Shown here: piece after piece, positions 1 to 6,102 of the stretch
How the letters are laid out: each line of letters begins with the position of its first letter
Numbering within the stretch: position 1 is the first letter of the stretch
From: Pseudaquidulcibacter sp964557085
GTDB lineage: Bacteria; Pseudomonadota; Alphaproteobacteria; Caulobacterales; Aquidulcibacteraceae
Direction of reading: 5' to 3'
DNA length: 21,494 bases
Assembly: GCA_964557085.1 (NCBI GenBank)
Contig: CAZKYS010000033.1
Span: 1-21,494 of the forward strand
The notes under the pieces: generated by a model
Seen by the model: the letters and a program-made list of their open reading frames with translations, nothing else
Database searches by the model: none
Told to the model about the DNA's origin: nothing
Position numbers and translations under genes: made by a program

Positions 1-63
1 CAAAATCTTTTGGAATTAAAACGTCTTGAAATGGCAAAATTGCAAAAGGATGAAGGGCAATGA
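1..63 (+). CDS. C-terminal end of a small DUF4169-like protein (partial)
   Basis: An open frame enters from the left edge and stops at TGA 61-63, giving 20 residues of a charged, helix-prone tail (…LLELKRLEMAKLQKDEGQ). The last codons overlap the next gene by ATGA, so the two are probably translationally coupled. DUF4169 proteins are short, Lys/Arg/Glu-rich proteins that, as I recall, often lie directly before a ribbon-helix-helix gene in alphaproteobacteria. The assignment rests on that neighbour and on the amphipathic tail, not on a visible domain. The function of the family is not known to me. Confidence 0.45.
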   Translation, partial: QNLLELKRLEMAKLQKDEGQ

Positions 64-263
64 GTTTAATCAAACGCTCTTTCACACTTGAAGGCCATAA
101 AACCTCAATCGCGCTTGAACCCGAATTTTGGGATGTGTTGGAAAAAATTGCGGTGCAAAAACAAATCACCATGCCGCATTTAATAAGCGAAATTGATTCG
201 GTGCGTGATTTACGCCCACTTGCAAGTTCGTTGCGGGTTTTTTGCCTTAAACATTGCGCCTAA
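60..263 (+). CDS. Ribbon-helix-helix domain protein (RHH_4 type)
   Basis: This 67-residue protein matches the small alphaproteobacterial ribbon-helix-helix family. A β-strand (KRSFTLEGHKTSIALE) is followed by the conserved EPEFWDVLEKIA helix, a second helix (MPHLISEID) and a C-terminal SSLRVF segment. Such folds normally bind DNA as dimers through the β-ribbon, but no target is known here. The ATG overlaps the stop of the preceding DUF4169-like frame (ATGA). The 3' end overlaps the convergent VanZ-like gene by 17 bases (247-263). No upstream promoter is visible because the gene begins near the window edge. Confidence 0.85.
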   Translation: MSLIKRSFTLEGHKTSIALEPEFWDVLEKIAVQKQITMPHLISEIDSVRDLRPLASSLRVFCLKHCA

Positions 264-636
264 TATGGCTGGCAAGGATTGATGCATAAATGGTGGCAAT
301 TGCCAAAATTTCCGCAATCCAATCATAAAAATCCTTATCACGGTGAAAAGTTTCAAGCCCTTGAAGATATTCAATTAACCAACCAAAACCTGCCAATGGC
401 AATGCAATGAATGCCAAATTAAGACGCGGAAATGAAACCACCGAAAGCCCTGTTAAAACCAAAAAACACAAATAATGCAATGCCTTATCCCAAGGGATAA
501 TGTGCGAAGTGCGCCCATCGGATTGGGTAAGGGCAAAATAAAGCGTTGCGCTTAAAGATATTCCAAGCGCAATACGCGCCAGCAAAACCAATAAATCATA
601 CGGATTATTACGGCGATTATTATATGGCCTTGCCAA
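247..636 (-). CDS. VanZ-like integral membrane protein
   Basis: This is a 129-residue protein with about four hydrophobic segments (roughly residues 15-36, 51-68, 73-90 and 106-124). Conserved polar residues fit the VanZ-like family: D50/K51 with H54 at the start of TM2, E89 and Q92 at the end of TM3, and D101-D105 before TM4. The start is TTG, preceded by GAAAGG (645-650) at 8 bases. No in-frame ATG gives a better start that keeps TM1. VanZ itself is linked to low-level teicoplanin resistance, but most small VanZ-like proteins have no known role, so no resistance function is claimed. The gene is a single unit divergent from the helicase gene, and its end overlaps the ribbon-helix-helix gene. 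Confidence 0.8.
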   Translation of the reverse strand: MARPYNNRRNNPYDLLVLLARIALGISLSATLYFALTQSDGRTSHIIPWDKALHYLCFLVLTGLSVVSFPRLNLAFIALPLAGFGWLIEYLQGLETFHRDKDFYDWIAEILAIATIYASILASHIRRNV

Positions 637-657
637 TTGAATTACCTTTCAAAAATT

Positions 658-693
658 TTGACATAATGACATTATAAGGCGAAAATATGTCAA
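658..693. promoter_or_regulatory. Inverted repeat in the VanZ/helicase divergent promoter region
   Basis: TTGACAT (658-664) and ATGTCAA (687-693) form a perfect 7-bp inverted repeat. Each arm is also a TTGACA -35-like hexamer reading outward to one of the two divergent genes. Between them lie AATGACATT (665-673), a palindrome around a central A, and TATAAT read on the minus strand at 671-676. The TATAAT is only 11 bases from the minus-strand TTGACA, too close for a standard promoter. A TATGAT (735-740) lies just before the helicase start. The region probably carries both promoters, but exact elements cannot be assigned. Confidence 0.3.
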
Positions 694-750
694 GTCACAT
701 GATAAAAATTGCTGATTTTGTTCTATTCATGTTCTATGATTCTTTTGGAT

Positions 751-3084
751 ATGACAGAACAAAAATTATCAATTTCACAACGCGCAATGTTGGGGCAAAA
801 TCAAGCAAATGAATTGCCCGAGTTTTTGCGTGGCCTTAACCCCGAACAATTAGATGCCGCACAGGCATTGGATGGCCCTGTATTAGTTTTGGCGGGTGCG
901 GGAACGGGTAAGACACGGGTTTTGACCTGTCGTCTTGCCAATTTGGTTTGGACACGGCGCGCCAAGCCTTGGGAAATTTTGGCGGTTACTTTTACCAATA
1001 AAGCGGCGCATGAAATGCGCGAACGCACAGAGAATTTACTGGGTAATATTGGCGGTGGCTTGGGCTGGCTTGGAACCTTTCACTCTTTAAGTTCAAAGAT
1101 TTTGCGCATTCATGCCGAATTGGTGGGGCTAAAATCAACCTTCACAATCATTGATACAGATGATCAAATCCGCCTTTTAAAACAAATTATTGAGGCTAAT
1201 AATATTGATGCCAAACGCCATACGCCGCGCTTTTTGGCGGCATTGATTGATGGCTGGAAGAACAAGGCATTAAAACCTGAAAAAGTCCCAGCGGGGGAGG
1301 GGTTTTTGTTTGCCGAAGGGCGCGGCATAAAACTTTATCAAGAATATCAAAACCGCCTAAAAACCCTTAATTGCGTGGATTTTGGCGATTTATTATTGCA
1401 TGTTATCGACCTTTTCACCAAAAACCCTGATTTGCTTTCGGATTATCAAAAAAAATTCAAATATATTTTGGTGGATGAATATCAAGATACCAATGTTGCG
1501 CAATATTTATGGCTTCGTCTTTTGGCATCGGGGCATAAAAATCTTTGCGTGGTGGGGGATGATGATCAATCAATCTATGGCTGGCGCGGCGCAGAGGTTG
1601 AAAATATTTTACGTTTTGAAAAAGATTTTCCCGGCACGAAAACTGTTCGTTTAGAGCGTAATTATCGCTCAACCAATCACATTTTGGCATCGGCATCAAA
1701 ATTGATTGCCGAAAATTCCGCACGTCTTGGCAAAACCCTTTGGACTGATTTTGAACATGGCGAAAAAGTAAAAGTTCGCGGCGTCTGGGACGGGGAGGCA
1801 GAGGCAAGGCTTATATCGGATGATATAGAAAGCCTGCGTTCAGGCGGTGTGCAATATCAAGATATGGCAATCTTAGTTCGCGCCTCATGGCAGATGCGCG
1901 CGTTTGAGGATAGGTTCATAATGATTGGCCTGCCATATAAAGTTATTGGCGGCCCAAGGTTTTTTGAACGTTTGGAAATCCGCGATGCCTTGGCATATTT
2001 ACGATTATTGCGCCAGAGCGATGATGATTTGGCATTTGAGCGCGTAGTAAATCAACCAAAACGCGGCGTGGGCGAAACTTCATTGAAAAAAATCATGCAA
2101 GAAGCGCGTGATAATGGGGTTTCGTTATTCGCAATGGCGGATAATTTATTGGAACGCGATGCATTAAAAGGTCCTGCCAAAACTGGCCTTACACGCTTTA
2201 TTGAAAGCCTTAAACATTGGCGCAAAAAGAAAGACGAATTATCCCATATCGAACTTGCCGAGCTTGTGCTTGATGAATCGGGTTATATTGATATGTGGCG
2301 CAATGATAAAACACCCCAAGCGCAAACCCGTATTGAAAATCTGCAAGAATTGGTGCGCAGCATGGCGCAATTTGAAACCTTGGACGCCTATCTTGAACAT
2401 ATCGAATTGGTGATGGATATTGATAAAGAGGGTGATGGCGATAGTATTCAAATAATAACACTACATGGCGCAAAAGGTCTTGAATGGCCCGTGGTTTTCC
2501 TTCCGGGGTGGGAAGAAGAAGTATTCCCAAGTCCGCGCGCAATCAATGAAGGTGGTTTAAAAGCACTTGAGGAAGAACGCCGCCTTGCCTATGTTGGTAT
2601 AACGCGGGCGCGCGAAATTGCGCGTATTTCCTTTGCCGCCAATCGCCAAATTTTTGGCAAATGGCAAAGCGTTTTGCCAAGCCGCTTCATTGATGAATTG
2701 CCCGAAGATAATGTGGATGCAATCTCCGAAACTGGCTATTTCAATCGCCCTGCTTTTGGCGGTGCAAGTAATTTGGATGGTTTTGAATCAGGCACGCGCG
2801 GCGCAGGTTTCATGCGTGCGCAGGCGTTTCAAGAAGCACAAAAATTCGGCAATATTCGCCAAGGTCTTGGCTCAAACGCAATTGGCAATGGCCCAATATT
2901 AGAAGCGAAAGCACGCCTTATTGCCCAAAGCAAAAAAGGTGGCGCATTTGAAATAGGCCAACGCATTTTCCACGATAAATTTGGCTATGGCAGGGTGCGC
3001 GACATTGATGGCGACAAAATCGAGGTTGATTTTGAAAAAGCAGGTAGCAAGAAATTAATCGCGAGTTTTGTGAAGGCGGCGTGA
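751..3084 (+). CDS. uvrD: UvrD/PcrA-family ATP-dependent DNA helicase
   Basis: This is an SF1A 3'-5' DNA helicase of about 777 residues, acting in repair (nucleotide excision, mismatch) and in clearing of stalled complexes. All core motifs are present: Walker A AGAGTGKTR (48-56), Walker B DEYQD (242-246), QSIYGWRG (273-280), RNYRS (303-307), TLHGAKGLEW (570-579) and RRLAYVGITRARE (610-622). The C-terminal FGYGRV…DGDKIEVDF segment matches the PcrA/UvrD Tudor-like tail. The frame also opens at TTG 709 and ATG 736. I chose ATG 751 because the homologous region begins soon after it and the upstream residues look unlike protein. The coding strength before the Shine-Dalgarno region is weak for all three. 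The gene is monocistronic; repeat R1 begins 6 bases after the stop. Confidence 0.92.
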   Translation: MTEQKLSISQRAMLGQNQANELPEFLRGLNPEQLDAAQALDGPVLVLAGAGTGKTRVLTCRLANLVWTRRAKPWEILAVTFTNKAAHEMRERTENLLGNIGGGLGWLGTFHSLSSKILRIHAELVGLKSTFTIIDTDDQIRLLKQIIEANNIDAKRHTPRFLAALIDGWKNKALKPEKVPAGEGFLFAEGRGIKLYQEYQNRLKTLNCVDFGDLLLHVIDLFTKNPDLLSDYQKKFKYILVDEYQDTNVAQYLWLRLLASGHKNLCVVGDDDQSIYGWRGAEVENILRFEKDFPGTKTVRLERNYRSTNHILASASKLIAENSARLGKTLWTDFEHGEKVKVRGVWDGEAEARLISDDIESLRSGGVQYQDMAILVRASWQMRAFEDRFIMIGLPYKVIGGPRFFERLEIRDALAYLRLLRQSDDDLAFERVVNQPKRGVGETSLKKIMQEARDNGVSLFAMADNLLERDALKGPAKTGLTRFIESLKHWRKKKDELSHIELAELVLDESGYIDMWRNDKTPQAQTRIENLQELVRSMAQFETLDAYLEHIELVMDIDKEGDGDSIQIITLHGAKGLEWPVVFLPGWEEEVFPSPRAINEGGLKALEEERRLAYVGITRAREIARISFAANRQIFGKWQSVLPSRFIDELPEDNVDAISETGYFNRPAFGGASNLDGFESGTRGAGFMRAQAFQEAQKFGNIRQGLGSNAIGNGPILEAKARLIAQSKKGGAFEIGQRIFHDKFGYGRVRDIDGDKIEVDFEKAGSKKLIASFVKAA

Positions 3085-3089
3085 TTTCT

Positions 3090-3122
3090 CCTCCCTTAAA
3101 AATCTTTGATTTTTAGGGGAGG
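3090..3122 (+). terminator. Hairpin after uvrD, likely terminator and left arm of repeat R1
   Basis: The left arm 3090-3104 (CCTCCCTTAAAAATC) pairs with 3108-3122 (GATTTTTAGGGGAGG) over 15 positions with one T·G wobble, leaving a three-base TTT loop. It begins 6 bases after the uvrD TGA. No uridine tract follows, so intrinsic termination is not certain. The GGGGAGG of the right arm also forms the start of repeat R1. Confidence 0.5.
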
Positions 3123-3149
3123 TGGCTCGCGAAGCGAGACGGTGGGGTC
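3116..3149 (+). repeat. Interspersed structured repeat, copy R1
   Basis: The 34-base core begins GGGGAGGTG and ends ACGGTGGGGTC. It encloses a small hairpin CTCGC-GAA-GCGAG (3125-3137). The same layout is found in reverse orientation at 3385-3418 (R2). I recall GC-rich intergenic repeats of the form GGGGAGGTGG…GACGG.GGGG in several alphaproteobacterial genomes, usually at gene ends. A copy of R1 is also present at 3325-3358, but that lies inside the suspected gap artefact. Confidence 0.65.
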
Positions 3150-3168
3150 GAGCGTAGCGAGTTTATAT

Positions 3169-3377
3169 CATGCGTGCGCAGGCGTTTCAAGAAGCACAAA
3201 AATTCGGCAATATTCGCCAAGGNNNNNNNNNNNNNNNNNNNNNNNNNNNNNNNNNNNNNNNNNNNNNNNNNNNNNNNNNNNNNNNNNNNNNNNNNNNNNN
3301 NNNNNNNNNNNNNNNNNNNNNNTAGGGGAGGTGGCTCGCGAAGCGAGACGGTGGGGTCGAGCGTAGCGAGTTTATAT
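3169..3377. other. Assembly gap 1 with duplicated flanks (likely artefact)
   Basis: Bases 3169-3222 (54) repeat 2811-2864 in the uvrD 3' end exactly. Bases 3223-3322 are 100 Ns. Bases 3323-3377 (55) repeat 3114-3168 exactly. The segment therefore represents the two ends of a tandem copy of 2811-3168 (358 bases) with the middle unknown. The round 100-N placeholder and the same architecture at gap 2 point to a scaffolding or local-reassembly product and not to genuine DNA. If it were real, uvrD would still be intact upstream. Confidence 0.85.
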
Positions 3378-3384
3378 TGCAAAT

Positions 3385-3418
3385 GCCCCCTCCGTCACCC
3401 TTTGGGTGGCACCTCCCC
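3385..3418 (-). repeat. Interspersed structured repeat, copy R2 (inverted)
   Basis: Read on the minus strand this begins GGGGAGGTG and ends ACGGAGGGGGC, like R1, but its inner hairpin is CACCC-AAA-GGGTG in place of CTCGC-GAA-GCGAG. Both stem arms differ from R1 in a compensatory way, so the hairpin is kept while its sequence changes. On the minus strand it is preceded by a CCTCCCTAGCG segment (3434-3444), which can pair with the GGGGGAGG of the repeat as in R1. It lies about 40 bases beyond the suhB stop and could help end that transcript. Confidence 0.65.
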
Positions 3419-3457
3419 CGCTTCACTTTGTTACGCTAGGGAGGGGAAGGAGTGAAT

Positions 3458-4255
3458 TTATTTCGGCGCAACCGAAGTTAAAATCTCTTTCATTTTTGGC
3501 AAAATGTGTGGATTTGCGGCAACTAGGTTTCCGGTTTCGGTAAAGTCTAAACCATCTATTTCATCACAAAGGCCGCCAGCTTCGCGAACCAAAACAACAC
3601 CCGCCGCAATATCCCATAGTTTTAGGCCACGTTCCCAAAAACCATCAAGACGACCAGAGGCAACCCATGCAAGGTCAAGCGCTGCTGAACCATTGCGGCG
3701 AATGCCAGATACTTTTTGTGTAAAGCCATGAAGTTCTTTGAAAAACTGCCCATGCCCTTGAACGCCGCGCCAAGGAATACCAGTGCCTAAAAGGCTTTCG
3801 CCCATTGAACGGCGACCCGAAACTTTAAGGCGATAATCATTGCGCCACGCGCCTTTTCCAGTTTCCGCCCAATACATTTCATCAGTAATCGGATTATAAA
3901 CCACGCCCGCAACAAGGCGACCTTCACGTTGCAAAGCAATTGAAATTGCAAAATGTGGGATTGCGTGAATGAAATTTGTTGTGCCATCAATTGGGTCAAC
4001 GATAAAACAGTGTGTTTTATCCGTGCCATCAAGATAGCCCAATTCTTCACCTAAAAATGCATAACCAGGGCGGGCTTTTGAAAGTTCCTCACAGATGATT
4101 TCTTCGCATTTTTTATCAGAAGCAGTAACAAAATCTGATGGGCCTTTTTTTGAAACTTGAAGATTTTCAACTTCACCAAAATCGCGTTTAAGATTTTTTC
4201 CTGCTTTCAAAGCAGCATTGGTCATAATCGTCATAAGCGGGGATAAGGCCGGCAT
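3458..4255 (-). CDS. suhB: Inositol monophosphatase family protein
   Basis: This 265-residue Mg2+-dependent, Li+-sensitive-type phosphatase has the usual family length. Visible metal-site motifs are GEE (69-71), VDPIDGTTN (86-94) and LWDIAAG (213-219), with GSAALDLAWVASGRLDGFWE between. Substrate may be myo-inositol-1-phosphate or a related sugar/nucleotide phosphate; the sequence does not settle this. The start is ATG 4253-4255, preceded only by a weak AGAAAG. The gene is last of the pgk-thiE-Sel1-suhB series, but about 84 real bases (after removing the gap artefact) separate it from the Sel1 gene, so it may also have its own promoter. The 5' 259 bases fall within the unit apparently duplicated at gap 2. 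The symbol follows the usual alphaproteobacterial annotation and is not proof of the SuhB RNA-related role. Confidence 0.88.
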   Translation of the reverse strand: MPALSPLMTIMTNAALKAGKNLKRDFGEVENLQVSKKGPSDFVTASDKKCEEIICEELSKARPGYAFLGEELGYLDGTDKTHCFIVDPIDGTTNFIHAIPHFAISIALQREGRLVAGVVYNPITDEMYWAETGKGAWRNDYRLKVSGRRSMGESLLGTGIPWRGVQGHGQFFKELHGFTQKVSGIRRNGSAALDLAWVASGRLDGFWERGLKLWDIAAGVVLVREAGGLCDEIDGLDFTETGNLVAANPHILPKMKEILTSVAPK

Positions 4256-4302
4256 GGGGGGAACTTTCTACAATGTAAAACAACTTTGCGCGCACCCATA
4301 TA

Positions 4303-4512
4303 CAACGATAAAACAGTGTGTTTTATCCGTGCCATCAAGATAGCCCAATTCTTCACCNNNNNNNNNNNNNNNNNNNNNNNNNNNNNNNNNNNNNNNNNNN
4401 NNNNNNNNNNNNNNNNNNNNNNNNNNNNNNNNNNNNNNNNNNNNNNNNNNNNNNNNNGCCGGCATGGGGGGAACTTTCTACAATGTAAAACAACTTTGCG
4501 CGCACCCATATA
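4303..4512. other. Assembly gap 2 with duplicated flanks (likely artefact)
   Basis: Bases 4303-4357 (55) repeat 3997-4051 inside suhB exactly. Bases 4358-4457 are 100 Ns. Bases 4458-4512 (55) repeat 4248-4302 exactly, including a second suhB start codon. This mimics a tandem copy of 3997-4302 (306 bases) with an unknown middle. The layout is the same as gap 1, so an assembly procedure is the simplest cause. Any frame read through it, including an apparent second suhB fragment, should not be annotated. Confidence 0.85.
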
Positions 4513-4549
4513 GCAAAAATGGGGAAATTGCCACATGCAAACTGAAATA

Positions 4550-5479
4550 TTATTTTTGGGTCACAACATATTTTTGAAGTTGCTCATAAAGCCTTTGTGC
4601 CTGTGGAACTTCATCTTTGGCGATTTGTGAATATTTGATTGCGGTTTGTAAGTCGGCTTTTACGCCTTCGCCCTTGGCATTAACTAGCGCCCAATAGAAT
4701 GCACCTTGTTTATCGCCACCTTCGGCGGCTTTTTTAAACCAAGATGCCGCCTCGATTTGGTTTTTTATTCCTGCTTTACCGAGGTAAAAATAAAGCCCCA
4801 AATCGGCTTCGGCCTGATGATTGCCGCCTGTGGCTGATTTCATAAGGTATTTTTGCGCCATTATTGGGTCATCAGGCGGTAGAATATCACCATCATCAAG
4901 CAGGATTGCTGCTTTATATGCGGCATCGGCATCGCCCGCCTCCGCAAGTCCTTGATAAAGTGCAAAGCCGCGCCCTTTATCCGAACCAGAGCGAATAAGT
5001 AAATCCGCCATAGGCATGACAGCATCGGAACGCTTTGCCGCGATTGCAAGTTCCAAGGCATCATTCGCCTCTAATAATGGAATATCACCCTGCCCGATTG
5101 ATGCAATACGCCCAAGGCCAATCATGGCATCAATTGAACCTAATTGAATGGCTTTGCGATAATTTGAAACCGCCAATATATAATCGGGCGCATCAAGGCC
5201 AAGACCCATTTCATAAATATAACCCACCAAAGCCGTGGCGTTTTTATCATTTTTTTCAGATAGGGCTTTGGCTTTTATAAGGGCGTTTTTATAATCTTGC
5301 GCCTTATAAAAGGAAACCATCGCATTAGTATCTTTATCAGCGCTATCCTTTTGCCATTGATAATTTTCAAATGCATCTTGCTTGATTTTTGGCCCATTTG
5401 GTAATTTGGGCAAAACATCTTGGGCAAAGGCATTTGATGCAAAAAATAATGTGGCGGCGATTAAAAGATATTTTTTCAA
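4550..5479 (-). CDS. Secreted Sel1-like/TPR repeat protein
   Basis: This 309-residue protein has a clear signal peptide (MKKYLLIAATLFFASNAFA, cleavage after A19), so it is periplasmic or exported. Several Sel1-like repeats follow, with the typical AxxxLGxxYxxG spacing: ATALVGYIYEMGLG, DAMIGLGRIASIGQG, DAAYKAAILLDDG, AEADLGLYFYLGKAG and GAFYWALVNAKGEG, each followed by a helix ending in an A-rich turn. Such repeats serve as protein-protein scaffolds; the partner is unknown. The start is TTG (5477-5479), overlapping the thiE stop as TTGA. An in-frame TAA two codons upstream leaves no earlier start. Translation is probably coupled to thiE. A Sel1/TPR gene between thiE and an inositol monophosphatase gene is an arrangement I recall from Rhizobiales. 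Confidence 0.85.
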   Translation of the reverse strand: MKKYLLIAATLFFASNAFAQDVLPKLPNGPKIKQDAFENYQWQKDSADKDTNAMVSFYKAQDYKNALIKAKALSEKNDKNATALVGYIYEMGLGLDAPDYILAVSNYRKAIQLGSIDAMIGLGRIASIGQGDIPLLEANDALELAIAAKRSDAVMPMADLLIRSGSDKGRGFALYQGLAEAGDADAAYKAAILLDDGDILPPDDPIMAQKYLMKSATGGNHQAEADLGLYFYLGKAGIKNQIEAASWFKKAAEGGDKQGAFYWALVNAKGEGVKADLQTAIKYSQIAKDEVPQAQRLYEQLQKYVVTQK

Positions 5480-6102
5480 TTCTTATTCTCAATCAGGGTT
5501 TGAAATTTTTGAAGTGCGGCTTTTATTCCGCCTTCATAATTCCATACACCAGATGAGATGGCAATAAAATCCGCCCCCGCATTAATTATCGGCAAGGCAT
5601 TATCAATATTAATGCCGCCAATCGCAACGCATGGGATTTCCATAATATCTTGCCACCATTCCAAAATCTCAATTTCGGCATGATGAATTACTTCTTTGGT
5701 TTGGGTTGGGTAAAACGCACCAAAGGCAACATAATCGGCGCCCGCTTCGGCAGCTTCCATGCCTAAATGTTTTGAATTATGGCAAGTTGCTCCAATTATT
5801 GTATCTTTACCTAATAATTTGCGTGCTTCATTAATATCGCCATCTTCTTGCCCAAGGTGAACGCCATCGGCGTGTAAATCTTTGGCAATTCGTGGGTTGT
5901 CATTAATGATTACGGCAATGCCCGCTTCTTGTAATTTGGGAACGATTTTCTTGCCCATTAATACAATTTCACGGTTTTCAATATCTTTAAGACGAAGTTG
6001 AAAAACAGAAACCACACCCGCCGCAATCACTTCATCCAGTTGATTAAGAAATGCATCAACATCATCAATGCGCGGCGGAGATATAAGGTAGATTTGCGTC
6101 AA
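5476..6102 (-). CDS. thiE: Thiamine phosphate synthase
   Basis: This 208-residue TIM-barrel enzyme joins HMP-pyrophosphate and the thiazole phosphate to give thiamine phosphate. Family motifs are in order: QLRLKD (35-40), INDNPRIAKDLHADGVHLGQED (66-87, with the Mg/pyrophosphate-binding ND and QED), GATCHN (104-109), GAFYPTQTK (128-136) and CVAIGGI (158-164), followed by the phosphate-binding GADFIAISSGVW. The usual FGP is FGA here. The start is TTG, lying immediately after the pgk stop (TAATTG), with AGAGG about 8 bases upstream inside pgk. It is therefore part of the pgk transcript. No other thiamine gene is in the window. Confidence 0.92.
   Translation of the reverse strand: MTQIYLISPPRIDDVDAFLNQLDEVIAAGVVSVFQLRLKDIENREIVLMGKKIVPKLQEAGIAVIINDNPRIAKDLHADGVHLGQEDGDINEARKLLGKDTIIGATCHNSKHLGMEAAEAGADYVAFGAFYPTQTKEVIHHAEIEILEWWQDIMEIPCVAIGGINIDNALPIINAGADFIAISSGVWNYEGGIKAALQKFQTLIENKN

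Larger units (their letters stand above)
3085..3457. other. Gene-free interval between convergent uvrD and suhB
   Basis: The interval between the two convergent stop codons holds no gene. It contains repeat R1 with its leading hairpin next to the uvrD stop, a 209-base segment that duplicates earlier sequence around a 100-N gap (3169-3377), and repeat R2 in the opposite orientation next to the suhB stop. Removing the suspected artefact leaves about 164 bases, essentially two hairpin-rich repeats. Frames that run through the Ns here are not genes. Confidence 0.85.

Noticed and set aside
709..750. 14-residue N-terminal extension of the helicase from TTG 709 or ATG 736
   Set aside because: The extra residues are unlike UvrD N-termini and neither start has a ribosome binding site. 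This rejection is not firm.
3106..3455. Several open frames on both strands running through the first N block
   Set aside because: They depend on unknown bases and on duplicated repeat sequence, and none has a recognisable protein pattern.
4231..4536. Apparent second suhB fragment on the minus strand through the second N block
   Set aside because: It consists of exact 55-base copies of suhB and its upstream region around 100 Ns, which points to an assembly artefact and not a gene duplicate.
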